A stretch of DNA of 64,000 bases from Phymorhynchus buccinoides (GCA_017654935.2 CM065684.1:60114286-60178285), one strand, 5' to 3'. Positions 1 to 14,294 are shown, counted from the first letter of the stretch. Notes: a model not told the origin generated them from the letters alone. Numbers and translations are program-made.

Positions 1-1729
1 GTCCCTGCCTCATTGTGCTCCTGTCTCTGTTACCCTGTCTATATGTCCCTGCCTCATTGTGCTCCTGTCTCTGTTACCCTGTCTCTATATGTCCCTGCCT
101 CATTGTGCTCCTGTCTCTGTTACCCTGTCTCTATATGTCCCTGCCTCATTGTGCTCCTGTCTCTGTTACCCTGTCTCTATATGTCCCTGCCTCATTGTGC
201 TCCTGTCTCTGTTACCCTGTCTCTATATGTCCCTGCCTCATTGTGCTCCTGTCTCTGTTACCCTGTCTCTATATGTCCCTGCCTCATTGTGCTCCTGTCT
301 CTGTTACCCTGTCTCTATATGTCCCTGCCTCATTGTGCTCCTGTCTCTGTTACCCTGTCTCTATATGTCCCTGCCTCATTGTGCTCCTGTCTCTGTTACC
401 CTGTCTCTATATGTCCCTGCCTCATTGTGCTCCTGTCTCTGTTACCCTGTCTCTATATGTCCCTGCCTCATTGTGCTCCTGTCTCTGTTACCCTGTCTCT
501 ATATGTCCCTGCCTCATTGTGCTCCTGTCTCTGTTACCCTGTCTCTATATGTCCCTGCCTCATTGTGCTCCTGTCTCTGTTACCCTGTCTCTATATGTCC
601 CTGCCTCATTGTGCTCCTGTCTCTGTTACCCTGTCTCTATATGTCCCTGCCTCATTGTGCTCCTGTCTCTGTTACCCTGTCTATATGTCCCTGCCTCATT
701 GTGCTCCTGTCTCTGTTACCCTGTCTCTATATGTCCCTGCCTCATTGTGCTCCTGTCTCTGTTACCCTGTCTCTATATGTCCCTGCCTCATTGTGCTCCT
801 GTCTCTGTTACCCTGTCTCTATATGTCCCTGCCTCATTGTGCTCCTGTCTCTGTTACCCTGTCTATATGTCCCTGCCTCATTGTGCTCCTGTCTCTGTTA
901 CCCTGTCTCTATATGTCCCTGCCTCATTGTGCTGTCTCTGTTACCCTGTCTATATGTCCCTGCCTCATTGTGCTCCTGTCTCTGTTACCCTGTCTCTATA
1001 TGTCCCTGCCTCATTGTGCTCCTGTCTCTGTTACCCTGTCTCTATATGTCCCTGCCTCATTGTGCTCCTGTCTCTGTTACCCTGTCTATATGTCCCTGCC
1101 TCATTGTGCTCCTGTCTCTGTTACCCTGTCTCTATATGTCCCTGCCTCATTGTGCTCCTGTCTCTGTTACCCTGTCTCTATATGTCCCTGCCTCATTGTG
1201 CTCCTGTCTCTGTTACCCTGTCTCTATATGTCCCTGCCTCATTGTGCTTCTGTCTCTGTTACCCTGTCTATATGTCCCTGCCTCATTGTGCTCCTGTCTC
1301 TGTTACCCTGTCTATGTGTCCCTGCCTCATTGTGCTCCTGTCTCTGTTACCCTGTCTCTATATGTCCCTGCCTCATTGTGCTCCTGTCTCTGTTACCCTG
1401 TCTATATGTCCCTGCCTCATTGTGCTCCTGTCTCTGTTACCCTGTCTATATGTCCCTGCCTCATTGTGCTCCTGTCTCTGTTACCCTGTCTCTATATGTC
1501 CCTGCCTCATTGTGCTCCTGTCTCTGTTACCCTGTCTCTATATGTCCCTGCCTCATTGTGCTCCTGTCTCTGTTACCCTGTCTCTATGTGTCCCTGCCTC
1601 ATTGTGCTCCTGTCTCTGTTACCCTGTCTCTATATGTCCCTGCCTCATTGTGCTCCTGTCTCTGTTACCCTGTCTCTATATGTCCCTGCCTCATTGTGAT
1701 CCTGTCTCTGTTACCCTGTCTCTATGTGT
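1..1729. repeat. 46-bp minisatellite, about 38 units
   Basis: Head-to-tail copies of a 46-bp unit (GTCCCTGCCTCATTGTGC, then a CTGTCTCTGTTACCCTGTC core and CTCTATAT). A 44-bp variant lacking one CT occurs at irregular places, and one shorter unit lies near 930. Because 46 is not a multiple of 3 and the unit lacks stops, three forward frames stay open for hundreds of codons. These are repeat shadows, not genes. The array runs off the left edge of the window. Confidence 0.97.
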
Positions 1730-1899
1730 CACCCTCATTGGGCCCCTGTCTCTATGTGTCCGTATCTCTATGTGCCCTCGTCTCTATACGTCCTTATCTC
1801 TGTGTGTCCTCGTCTCTATGCGTCCTTATTCTCTCGGGTATATGGTTACGGTTAGCCAGGGGCGGATTGGGGGGGGGGGGGGGGAGTACAGGGGTTCTG

Positions 1900-1966
<67 letters not shown>
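1730..1966. repeat. Array decay zone, poly-G and (AC)n
   Basis: The minisatellite decays into CT/GT-rich sequence. It is followed by a run of about 17 G (near 1868-1884) and an uninterrupted AC microsatellite (about 1902-1966). Confidence 0.9.
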
Positions 1967-2350
1967 CTAAAAAAAGAAAGAGAGGGTGATGGGAACCCAT
2001 GACTACCACGCCGACACCTTTCATTTCATATACCTCATGTAAAATTTTAATTCCATAGTTTTAGCCTATTTCCCCTGGCGAGGCCTTCATTTGTCCTTTT
2101 CCTTTTACATTAAGATTATCGTCAGCTTCTGGGGGGTCCGGGGCTTTTGCCTTCTATTCCAGAAACCCCCCAACTGAGCCTTTGGAACCACTCCTTGGCT
2201 AACTGAATCAGACCTTAACTCATGCGTGCGTGCGTGCGCGCGTGTGTGTGCAAGAGCGAGAGCCACGTCGACAGAGAGGTCTAAAATCTTGAATTAGGTA
2301 TCAAAATGCGTAGTTGTACCGTGCGGACTATGAGGCGATTTTTTGGTAAA

Positions 2351-2500
2351 GGTCTCGGTACACGTTGACATTATTCACGGGATATTTCTATTTCTCCATG
2401 GCAACACAGTGAGCTGTGTCATATTAAGAGTGGGCTATCACTATGCTGCCATGGGGAAATAGAAATATATCGTGAATTATGTTAACGTGTACACAGACCT
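2351..2500. mobile_element. Foldback element (family FB1), copy 1
   Basis: Two arms of about 60 nt are near-perfect reverse complements: the left arm starts AGGTCTCGGTACACGTTGAC (with the preceding A) and the right arm ends GTGTACACAGACCT. Both contain CCATGG(C/G)..., with a short loop between. No coding capacity. A second member with the same CCATGGCAACACA core lies at 30868-30984. Confidence 0.75.
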
Positions 2501-2534
2501 TTAAGATGCAGATCAACACCCCCTGTCACAGTCT

Positions 2535-2745
2535 AGCAGACCTGTTTAGTCTGCTATTTTCGAGTAGTATTCTTCTCAATTTGGACCTACTACTCTTCAA
2601 AATTAATAAGTAATGCTCTTTAATTATTGATTGCTACTCATTTTCAGTGAACAGTGTTTGGTGGTTTTAATGAATAGGACTACACATTTTGCATGCACCA
2701 AGACTACTCATTTCAGCTATCCAGACTACTCAAGACTTGTGTAGG
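2535..2745. mobile_element. CAGACCTGTTTA-type MITE, copy 1
   Basis: About 210 bp beginning CAGACCTGTTTAGTCTGC. Internal motifs CTACTCATTTTCAGTGAAC and ACTACTCATTTCAGCTATCC are shared with copies at 19108-19335 and 38226-38388. The right terminus is decayed here (TACAGACATAC in place of TAAACAGGTCTG). Non-coding. Confidence 0.75.
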
Positions 2746-3193
2746 GGGTACAGACATACTTGGTTCATGGCGTTCTTTCCGTCTTGCCTTTGTCTTCTAC
2801 TATTATTGAATGCATATGTTTAAATGTGTAGATGGACGAAAGGTAACCATAAATATAGAAACCGATAGAGGTTTAGGTGCTCAATATGCATGCTGTAAGA
2901 AAAGCACACAAAAAAAGAAGGAAAGAACCGAGAAATGGAGGAGGGGCTGTTGATCTGCATGTTTGCCGGGGGTTTGTTCTCCCATATTGAGACCCCTGAG
3001 CATTATGATATGACTAACAATAGCTTGGCAACAGCTGTAATCAAAAACAGTTTGACATTATGAAAACATCAAAGTCACCAAAACAACTAGATCAAATAAA
3101 AGGAACAAAAGTATTATCAAATTTTTGCTCACACAACCAAATTCTATGGGGGGGGGGAGGGGGGGAGAGGGGGGATAGAGAATGGGTGGTAGT
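2746..3193. other. No gene seen
   Basis: Unremarkable AT-rich sequence ending in a G-rich block (about 3147-3177). No splice-bounded ORF or RNA gene recognised. Confidence 0.5.
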
Positions 3194-3640
3194 GGGGGAG
3201 AGAGTGTGTGTGTGCGTCTCACTCTGTGTGTTTGTGTGTGTCACTCTGTGTGTGTGTCACTCTGTGTGTGTCGATTTGTGTGTGTGCGTCTCACTCTGTG
3301 TGTGTGTGTCACTCTGTGTGTGTGTGTCACTCTGTGTGTGTGTCACTCTGTGTGTGTCGATTTGTGTGTGTGCGTCTCACTCTGTGTGTGTGTGTGTCAC
3401 TCTGTGTGTGTGTCAATTTGTGTGTGTGTCACTCTGTGTGTGTCGATTTGTGTGTGTGCGTCTCACTCTGTGTGTGTGTGTCACTCTGTGTGTGTGTCAA
3501 TTTGTGTGTCTGTCACTATGTGTGTGTCGATTTGTGTGTGTGCGTCTCACTCTGTGTGTGTGTGTCACTCTGTGTGTGTGTCAATTTGTGTGTCTGTCAC
3601 TATGTGTGTGTCGATTTGTGTGTGTGTGTGTGTGTGTGCG
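3194..3640. repeat. GT-rich imperfect minisatellite
   Basis: GTGTGTGTCACTCTGTGTGT-type units interleaved with GTCGATTTGTGTGTGTGCGTCTCACTC-like units. Higher-order repetition of about 120 bp is visible near 3420-3600. Open frames in it are compositional only. Confidence 0.9.
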
Positions 3641-3697
3641 GAGAGGAGTAAAGAAAAGAACGAGAACGTAGGAAGAAAGATAATGTGTGTATGTCTG

Positions 3698-3873
<176 letters not shown>

Positions 3874-4112
3874 CTAGTGTGCGTACTGTATCTATATATG
3901 TTTTATGTCCCTGGCATATATCTGCATTACAACAAGACCAAACGTGATGCAGCACATGCAGTGCAGTTCAGGCATCATAATAAAGCCCTTTGGTATACGG
4001 TACACTGACCTTAATAGGCGGAGAATTGATCCTTTGGTGAGAGAAGAGAAGTCCAGCTTTCCAGCTTAGCTCTTTTTCCAGACTGAAAAGTCCTGTAAGG
4101 CTTTACTGCAGT

Positions 4113-4660
4113 TGAAGTGTTTTGTTTGATTTGATAACAGTTCACCAAAGCACAAAAGTAGATAGAGACAGTGTTCTGCTTGATTGGATAACAGTTCACC
4201 AAAGCACAAAAGCAGATAGAGACAGTGTTCTGTTTGATCTGATAACAGTTCACCAAAGCACAAAAGCAGATAGAGACAGTGTTCTGCTTGATTTGATAAC
4301 AGTTCACCAAAGCACAAAAGCAGATAGAGACAGTGTTCTGTTTGATTTGATAACAGATCACCAAAGCACAAAAGTAGATAGAGACAGTGTTCTGTTTGAT
4401 CTGATAACAGATCACCAAAGCACAAAAGTAGATAGAGACAGTGTTCTGCTTGATTTGATAACAGTTCACCAAAGCACAAATGCAGATAGAGACTGTTTTG
4501 TTTGATTTGACAACAGTTCACAAACGCACAAAAGTAGATAGAGACAGTGTTTTGTTTGATTTGACAACAGTTCACAAACGCACAAAAGTAGAGATAGAGA
4601 CAGTGTTTTGTTTGATTTGACAACAGTTCACAAACGCACAAATGTAGATAGAGACTAGCT
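4113..4660. repeat. 54-bp minisatellite, about 10 units
   Basis: Unit of 54 bp with the recognisable strings GATAACAGTTCACCAAAGC and AGATAGAGACAGTGTT. The last three units carry a GACAACAGTTCACAAACGC variant. The unit is a multiple of 3 and stop-free in some frames, which creates artificial ORFs on both strands. It abuts the 3' flank of the Penelope-like element. Confidence 0.92.
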
Positions 4661-6540
4661 GAACAGATTTCAGGGTGAAAGTATGAAGGATGGCAGAGTG
4701 TAGTAGTAGTAGTAGTGGGGTGGAAGAAAGATTATAGCAAGCTGGATTGACTGTTGAGGGGGGTGGGGAGGGGAGATTGAAAGGAGGGGAGGTGAAACAA
4801 AGGGAAGGGGGAGGGGCGGTGGGAAAGGGCGTCACAGGCGAGTGTTGAGGCCACTAGGGGCCATGGTCCCCAAGCGGACGATCAGGGTTGATTCCATGTG
4901 TTTACTGTGCAATGCTGTGGAAACGTTCTGCCAAAGCACAGTTACTTGTAAGAAACTTAGGTTGTGGTTCTGGCTGTTGAAGTGGACAGAAACAAGGGTG
5001 GGGTGTTGCAGCTGGATACTTCTAAGGTGTTCGGTGAATCTTTCGTTGAGTGTACGGTAGGTTTCTCCCATGTAGATTTTGCTGCTCAGTGAGCACTGGA
5101 GGGCGTACACCAGGTTGGATGATTGGCAGTTGAACTGGGACCGAACAGAGAGACTCCCAGATGGTCCGCTGATGGATGGATGTTTTTGGATAAAGGGGCA
5201 GGTTTTGCATTTAGATTTGTCACAAGGAAAGTTGGCGATAGGATGGTCATTGGTCTGGATGAGTTTTGCATGGACTAGTTGGTCACGCAGATTTTTGTCT
5301 CTCTTGAAGGCGACGAGAGGAGGTCTAGAAAAGACTGGTCGTAGACGGGGATCCTGTTGGAGAAGGTGAAAGTTTCTGAGAAGTATGTTTCTTACTGGGA
5401 AGTTGTGTGGATGGTAGGTGATAGCGAGGGGAATGCGGTCCTCCTCCTCGTTTTTGTCTTTTGTTAGACAGGGCTTCAGTGCGGGAGATGCGGGCAACCG
5501 ACTCCACTGCTTGGTCCAGGATATCTTGGGGATAACCTCTGTTTTGGAAAAAAAAGAGATAATTCTGGCACTTTGGATTTGGAAGTCGCTGTCGTCACTG
5601 CACAGTCGGCGTAGGCGTAGCAGCTGTGATAACAGGATGCTGTCTTTGGTTGCTTTGGGGTGGCTGGAGAAGTACAGCAGGTAGGAGGAGTGAGCATCGG
5701 TTGGTTTGTAAAACACTGATGTAGGGTGAGGCAGTCAGAGTCGGGTGAAATAGAGAGTTGGATGTCCAGGAAGGGCAGAGAAGATTCTGATATTTCAAAG
5801 GTGAATTCATTTGAGTGAAGGATGGAAGTTGCAGACGAAAGAAATGAAGTCCATGAGTTCTGCTTTGGAGCTTGATTTAATGCCCACACAGTCATCAATG
5901 AATCTCTTAAAGAGATCTGGTAGGCGTCCTTGGAAGCTGTTGAAGATCTGCTCTTCTACGAATCCAACAAACAAGCACGCATATGAAGGTCCCATGCGTG
6001 TACCCATTGCAACACCTTTGATTTGGTTGAAATGGTGGTCTGCGAAGGCAGAGGAGTTCAAATTGAGGGAAAGCTCAGCAAGGCGGAGACTGACGGTGAT
6101 GTTGATGTCGAAAGAACTTAGTTGCAGAAAATGCTTCAGTGCAATGAGGCCTTCATTACGGGGCACCGTGTTGGTGTAGAGGGAGGTTATGTCCATGGTG
6201 AAGAGGAGACGGCTGGGAAGAAGAAATCACTGAAGAGTTGAAGGGCATGGTTTGTACCTTTAATGTAGGTGGGAAGGGAGGCTACCAGAGGCTGCAACAT
6301 TGCGTCAAGGAATCGCGAGATCTGGGTGGTGGGGCAGGAGCATGCCGAGACAATAGGACGTCCAGGAGTGTTTGTCTTGTGGATCTTGGGGAGTAGGTAA
6401 AAGTTTGGCTCTGTCGGTTCACTGACGATGGCATTGGAGGCTTCTGTGGGTAGGTGGTGTTGGGAGATTGCTTGTCTGATGGTCTTGCGAATGGTAGCGC
6501 TGTCTTGCTTGATGGTTGTACTGGGCATGGGTTGTGTCTC

Positions 6541-6756
6541 AGGGCTCACAGGAACCCCCATTTGGGGGTCTATGAAGCACTAGCATTCTACAGGACCCTC
6601 TAAAACAATGTGCAGGGGGTCCCAGGGATGCACTAGACACATTCTTTTTAGCATTTACTATGCCACTGGGACCCTCTATCCTGCCTCTAGGACCCTCTAT
6701 ACTGTAAGTGAAGGAGTCCCTGGGACCCCTTGTTTTGCGGAACGATTGGGAGCCCT
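6541..6756. mobile_element. AGGGCTC-type MITE inserted in the PLE
   Basis: 216 bp with ends AGGGCTC and GAGCCCT or a close variant, flanked by the direct repeat GTGTCT (6534-6539 and 6757-6762). It interrupts the PLE reading frame just before the RT domain. A second copy in opposite orientation lies at 17183-17399. The CAGGG...CCCTG-like termini recall hAT elements, but the visible flank repeat is 6 bp rather than 8, so the superfamily is open. Confidence 0.85.
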
Positions 6757-7053
6757 GTGTCTGATAGTTGGCGTTGAGCTTCAGCGATGTACTTGTCTTT
6801 CTGCCAGACGACAACAGCTCCACCTTTGTCTGCAGGCTTGATGACGATGTCCGTCCGCTGTTTGAGCTTTTTCAAGGCTTGATTTTCTTCCTTAGAAAGG
6901 TTGGAGTGTCTGAGGGGAGCAGGGCGAAGCTGTTCAATTTCCTTCAGGCACGTACAAACATAGTAGTCAAGGGAGGGAAAAGTGTCGGGTTTGGAGGTCC
7001 AGGCACTACTTTGCCTTGGGAGAAGGGGTGCTATGTCTGAGAGATCAGAATTC

Positions 7054-7287
7054 CATGGGTACAACTTTTCCTGTATACAAGGATTTCCTGTTTTTGAATT
7101 TTACCAGAAAAGGAATTTACTTTTTTTTTAAATTTTCAAACACTTTAAAATAAGCATTAAATTTTGTATAAATTGTAGAAAAAGCAAACTAAAACGCCTT
7201 CATCAATCTTTTCTTCAGCTGCAGGGGGACATTACCCCCAGAACCGGGCCTTTCAGGGTTTTTTCCTTTTGTGTAGTTGCACCCATG
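7054..7287. mobile_element. CATGGGTGCAAC-type MITE inserted in the PLE
   Basis: 234 bp with terminal inverted repeats CATGGGT(A/G)CAAC and GTTGCACCCATG, flanked on each side by GAATTC (7048-7053 and 7288-7293). PLE coding sequence continues in frame on the far side: the motif N-F-V-P-L-K-P lies near 7390-7410. Other copies: 22721-22986 and a partial one at 24973-25128. Confidence 0.85.
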
Positions 7288-7439
7288 GAATTCACAGTTG
7301 AAGGGTGGGAAGAATCCGAATCATGGAAGTGTGCAGCGAAGAAGCGTTCGCCGTGAGAAAGAGTCATGAACCAGTTGGTTTTGGGCTTTAGAGGAACAAA
7401 GTTAAGTCCACGTGGCTAAAGTTGTTTTTCTTCGTTGGA

Positions 7440-7815
7440 CAAGGGGAGATCCTCGTATCATTAGAGTGGCCGACGTTAGAAGAGAGAAGGAAACACAGAA
7501 GGCTGGAGATGCTGTACAAACACCAACTAGGCCTGGTTGAAATCAACTCAGCCTACTTGCCAACTCCAACAGGCACAAGAAGGGGCACCGGAAACTCCCA
7601 ACACGAATGCGTACGACATCCCATCATGTCGTACTCAGCATACAGACAGCTGTCGTTCTTCCCTCCAACAATACCAGAGTGGAACGCACTGCCCCAAGAC
7701 ACATGCAGTGGAAGCTGAGACGCTGGACCTTTTCAGGTCCAGGCTCGGCTCCTTGCTGTGATCCTACAACCTTCATGCCCCTGCCCCCTGTCTTCCTAGA
7801 CATGGCTGATTGACG
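7440..7815 (+). mobile_element. Non-LTR retrotransposon, 3' coding end
   Basis: Conceptual protein has the C-terminal motif set of jockey/CR1/RTE-like LINEs: L-E-E-R-R-K-H-R-R-L near 7455-7500, then S-F-F-P-P-T-I-P-E-W-N-A-L-P near 7655-7695, and D-L-F-R-S-R-L after one frameshift near 7715. No catalytic domain remains; this is a 5'-truncated relic ending in a GAAGAAGAAG tract near 7820. Confidence 0.75.
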
Positions 7816-7968
7816 AGAAGAAGAAGAGGTATTGTGACCACCAGCTGATATTGTGTTGTTGGACCAGTACTGTAGATTGCTGACACTTTGCACCCATGAC
7901 CTCTATGTGACTGCATGATCTCAGGGGAAAATCTTAGGTCTGGATTTGGGCAAAGGGTATGTAAGCGC

Positions 7969-9943
<1,975 letters not shown>

Positions 9944-10189
9944 TTAACCCTTTCACCGCCAGCCATATTTCAGCCAAAAATGTGCATTAAATGTACACGG
10001 GTAGACAACAAAATCCATCTGCAGTATTGGGGATTCTTCTGTGACATATATAAAATAAGGTCTATCTTTACTTCCCAAAACTAAGACAATTGGGTCTTTG
10101 GATAATAGACCCCAATTTGATTCGTTTAGTGACACACGTGTTAAATCACTGTGTTGCTAAAAATGCTACATTGGCGGTGAAAGGGTTAA
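9944..10189 (-). mobile_element. TTAA-flanked MITE family A, copy 1
   Basis: 246 bp bounded by TTAA on both sides (9944-9947 and 10186-10189) with inverted termini CCCTTTCACCGCCA and TGGCGGTGAAAGGG. TTAA target plus CCC...GGG ends is the hallmark of piggyBac-type DNA transposons; this is a non-coding derivative. Same orientation as the copy at 51392-51640 and opposite to the other five. Confidence 0.88.
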
Positions 10190-10539
10190 AGCGTAAAGTG
10201 GGCTTATTAGAATTTGCATTACACGTGTATATCTTGACGAGTGCAATAACAAAATGTACACAGACAAACAAAACAAAACAAAACATAACAAAAGTGACAA
10301 GGAATGAAAGTAGAACATAGGAGCACAATGCAATGTATCTAGAGCCCTGGGCTTCAAACTCGGGTCGTGCAGACCCAGACGGTGAAATGTGGGGTCGTCT
10401 CCTATCACGTACGCTTCACTTCTTTGTATCCGGGGACAGCTTCCAGCTGGGCCGAGACTTCAGGAGGAATTGTATTTTACCACCCAAAATATGCATATGT
10501 ATTTTCTTTTTTTTTAAACCCACCCCACATACATTCATA

Positions 10540-10777
10540 CATGTATACACACACATACATAAACACATACAGACACGCACATACGCATGTACCATATACA
10601 AACACGTGCGCGAGAGCACGCACATGCACATGCTCGCACACATACACAGACACGTACTCATATGCACGCGCGTGCGCAAGAGCACGTACATACACACACA
10701 CACGCTCGCATACACACACATACGCACGCACGCTGCATACACACACGCGCGCACACACACGCACGCACGCGCACGCA

Positions 10778-10838
<61 letters not shown>
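10540..10838. repeat. CA-rich microsatellite with CACG interruptions
   Basis: Imperfect CACACG/CATACA repeats that become pure (CA)n from about 10780. Confidence 0.92.
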
Positions 10839-11420
<582 letters not shown>

Positions 11421-11517
11421 GCTCGTTTGCCAGATCTTTTGAATGAAACTTCGTTGTTAAGAAACGAGTACTTAGAACAGATCCGTTAGGAGCGATTAAG
11501 CGAGCAAGCGATTGAGC

Positions 11518-11520
<3 letters not shown>

Positions 11521-11600
<80 letters not shown>

Positions 11601-11940
11601 TTGAAAGCTTTATTACGCAAGGGTTTTAGGTTTAGCCTATTCTTCCAATCAATCAATCGAGAGAGAGAGTGAGAGACAGACAGACACAGACTGAGACAGA
11701 GAAAATCCAGGCAGACAAGAGACGAACTGAGGCAAGGACACAGAAAAGGAGGGAGGGAGGGAAAGAGGGAGACAGAAACAGAGACAGGCAGACCAACAGA
11801 CAGACAGACACAGACAGAGAAAATACAGAGAAAATCCAGGCACAGACAATAGACGAACTGAGAGAAAGACACAGAAAAGGATAGAGGGAGAAAAAGAGAG
11901 AGACAGAAAGACAGACAGACATACACAGAGTGAGGGTTTA
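11521..11940. repeat. (GT)n(GA)n and GACAGACA-rich tract
   Basis: GT repeat 11521-11570, GA repeat to about 11597, then a purine-rich GACAGACA/GGGAGGGA region with an internal duplication (motif GAGAAAATCCAGGCA near 11698 and 11827). Confidence 0.85.
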
Positions 11941-13154
11941 AGAGGAGAGTGGGGGCTGCAAATAAACATAGAAAAGTGGGAAAATTCGATGGTCAGTTTT
12001 CTACGAGGGTTGCTTTTCGCCGTGTGACCCTTCGTAGAAAACGGTACCCGTCGAGGTGTAGAATATTGATCCGGGTTTGTATTCGCCATAGAATACAGAC
12101 CCTGGGGTTGCCTTTCTACGGGGGTTGCTTTTCACCGTAACACCGGCCAGGGCCAGGGCCAGCTTGGCCGCTTAGTACGTCCGTACATTTAGAAGCATCT
12201 CTTAAATATACTATCTGTATCGTTAAAAATTCGGGACTTTCCTGGGGTTGCACTGCCTCCGGGCATTGCCTCCAGGATCGTTCCCACCATCTTTATATCT
12301 ACTTATGTCCCATATGTGTCTGTTTCAGACTGGAGGACGTTAAACGCATTTTCATCACATCATTCCGTCTCGACCCAACGGAATTTTTTTAATGTGTTTG
12401 AAACCCAAGTTCAAGAGCTATTTGACCAAACGAAAACAAAGGTTTTCTTTCTTGAATGATTATTGCATTTCTTCTTCTTCTTTTTTTTTTAACTTCTTCT
12501 TTGTCTTCTTCCTCCTCTTCCTCCTCTTCTGCTTCTGCTTCTTCTTGCAGTCATGTCCATGATAATCGTATTGGAGATACCATTATGTGTTAAGAGTATG
12601 TGGGTTGAGTTTAGTCTTTTGTGGAAGAACATGACTCAAACTAGGGGACATAATTATGCACTAGCTCTAGTGCTGCAGCCAACAGGATTGGTTGGCCTTT
12701 GGGGACTTTCCTCAATGCCAGCTGTCCTCCATTTGTTTGGGCTGAGAGCGTGGGGATGTACCTACAGAAAGGCAGCACCACTGTAAACTGTCCACCAGAA
12801 TCGCATCTGCCTGACTGCTATCTGGCAGCCATGATGGGAAATGAATGACTAGCATACATACATACATACATGTTTACATGTAGGTGCGTGGGGTAATGAA
12901 CAGGGGGTGCAGTTGGAGTGGTGATCGAATCGATGGTCACACTCAAACCAGTCGACTGGATAACAATATGGGTTGCCCGGTTGCAATTTCACATCGTATT
13001 CTACCAGGAGAGGCTTCCATTGCATCTTTTACATTCAAACTATCTTCAGTGTCGGGGGAGAGTAGGGGGGGGGGGGGCAGAACCCCCCAGACCCCTCAAT
13101 TTGCCCCAGCCCCCCTCCTCCCTTCCATTTCAGCCTGACTACTACTGGAAAACT
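11941..13154. other. No gene seen; dispersed repeat pieces
   Basis: 12225-12350 matches 37500-37615 (shared CCTCCAGGATC and GTGTCTGTTTCAG). 13045-13135 is G/C-run rich and resembles 2110-2175. 12540-12840 has no recognisable coding homology. Upstream non-coding exons or a promoter of the receptor could be here, but I see no decisive signal. Confidence 0.45.
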
Positions 13155-13260
13155 TGCTACGCCCCCTGCTCCCCCCGAAGTCGGACTTGCATGACGCATC
13201 TGCGCTTATAATTGACAGGAAATGTCTGAGCGATCGAAGAAGAGGAAAAAGAAGATATTA
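13155..13260 (-). mobile_element. SINE-like element, head-A fragment
   Basis: Shares GACGCATCTGCGC, ATAATTGACAGGAAA and the AGCGATCGAAGAAGA tract with the fuller copy at 29365-29690 and the reverse strand of 23170-23500. It underlies the first codons of the receptor reading frame taken from 13222. Confidence 0.7.
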
Positions 13261-13732
13261 TCAAAGCACCACTTCATCTATGATGTATTGATGGGTGTGT
13301 GCAGAGAGGGGGGAGACAACCAGGACACCAGTGGAGGCGGTGGGGGTAGCCCCAACCAAGGTGTCCACCGCAGCAGAGGCGCTGTTGCAGCGTCCAGCAC
13401 AACCTCAACCCCTACCACCACTCCTGCCACCCCTCCAGGCCCCAGTGGGACCGACCCACCCGCTGCAGCCATCTCCAGCATGCCGGCCCAGTCCATGATG
13501 AGCGGCGGGGGTGTCCACCTTCAGCAGGACCCCACCTCCACCACCCCTGAAGGGGGGAGTTTCGCTGGGGGTGGGGGTAGTGGGGGGGGGCAGTGCCAAC
13601 CTCCCCCCAGTTTTCTGTCTCTGGATCATCCTCCCCCTCCTCACTCCCACTCCCACCATCATCAACATCTTCATCTTCACTCCCCTATGGGTGGGGGTGG
13701 GGAGGTCCATGGCAAACAAGAAGTGGTGGCTG
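13222..13732 (+). CDS. ER: Receptor coding block 1: A/B region
   Basis: Low-complexity A/B (N-terminal activation) region, residues 1-170 if translation starts at 13222: Gly-rich and Ser/Thr/Pro-rich with a His cluster (H-S-H-H-H-Q-H-L-H-L-H). The donor G|GTGAGG at 13732/13733 leaves one base, which pairs in phase with the DBD exon. The block start is uncertain. The ATG has an in-frame TGA three codons upstream and lies in a dispersed SINE-like repeat, so the first 11 residues (M-S-E-R-S-K-K-R-K-K-K) are repeat-derived. Alternatives are an acceptor at 13218 (TTGACAG) or at 13304 (GTGTGCAG), with the true start in an upstream exon. The region from about 13306 to 13732 is the confident part. 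Confidence 0.7.
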
Positions 13733-13781
13733 GTGAGGATTTCAGTTTGGGGTTTGCATCAGAATTTGGAGAGAGAGAGAG

Positions 13782-13786
<5 letters not shown>

Positions 13787-13856
<70 letters not shown>
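13787..13856. repeat. (GT)n microsatellite in intron 1
   Basis: About 70 bp of pure GT, 54 bp after the donor of the A/B exon; the frame reading on into it is not coding. Confidence 0.95.
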
Positions 13857-13857
<1 letters not shown>

Positions 13858-13889
13858 AGAGAGTCTTAAGTGGAATTGACAAGAAACTT

Positions 13890-14128
13890 TCTAGAAGCTT
13901 TACACCGATTTCACATTTCTGCATCACACCGATGTAACGCCCATGTCGCTCTAAGTTGAAGGTATGTTATCCAATTACCTTATGTTGATTTGGGGGATAA
14001 GGAAAGGCCTTAATTATTGGATACATGTCATAGGGGGGTTCACAGTATTGCAGACACCAACTTTTCTTTACCCGAATAAGTTTGACAGAAATTTTTCGCT
14101 AATGAATGGCTGCTGGTGAAAGGGTCAA
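13890..14128 (+). mobile_element. TTAA MITE family A, decayed copy 2
   Basis: Aligns to the family through GTTATCCAATTA, GGATAAGGAAAGGCCTTA and the end GGTGAAAGGGTCAA. Both termini are mutated. Confidence 0.65.
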
Positions 14129-14294
14129 CAAAGTTTGAAAATGTTCATTATGTAATATATCATTGGACCTTGTAAGCAACGATTGTGTGGGTTTGATTCT
14201 GGACAATATCACTTTAAATTTAGTCTGCTCAACCTCCACGAGATTAGAATACCTCAGCTGGTGGTAGTGCAGTGGAACCTCCCTAATATGACCT

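Larger units (their letters stand above)
4838..7410 (-). mobile_element. Penelope-like retroelement, decayed, with RT and GIY-YIG domains
   Basis: Reads leftwards. The N-terminal part (about 7410-6757) contains the PLE-type signature I-V-I-K-P-A-D-K-G-G-A-V-V-V. The reverse transcriptase part (about 6540-5807) shows F-Y-L-L-P-K-I-H-K, A-M-G-T-R-M-G-P and the catalytic F-I-D-D near 5891-5900. The C-terminal part shows a GIY-YIG nuclease core (L-V-Y-A-L-Q-C ... K-I-Y-M-G-E-T ... E-H, about 5110-5020). RT plus GIY-YIG in this order is diagnostic of Penelope-like elements. At least two frameshifts occur (near 5810 and 5700) and a TAG lies near 7400. Two MITEs, at 6541-6756 and 7054-7287, interrupt the coding region. 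It is therefore inactive. Sequence left of 4838 (to about 4660) is probably its 3' untranslated part. Confidence 0.88.

Noticed and set aside
4011..4641. Overlapping repeat proteins on both strands of the 54-bp array
   Set aside because: Period is a multiple of 3 and stop-free; no start context, no family, both strands open.
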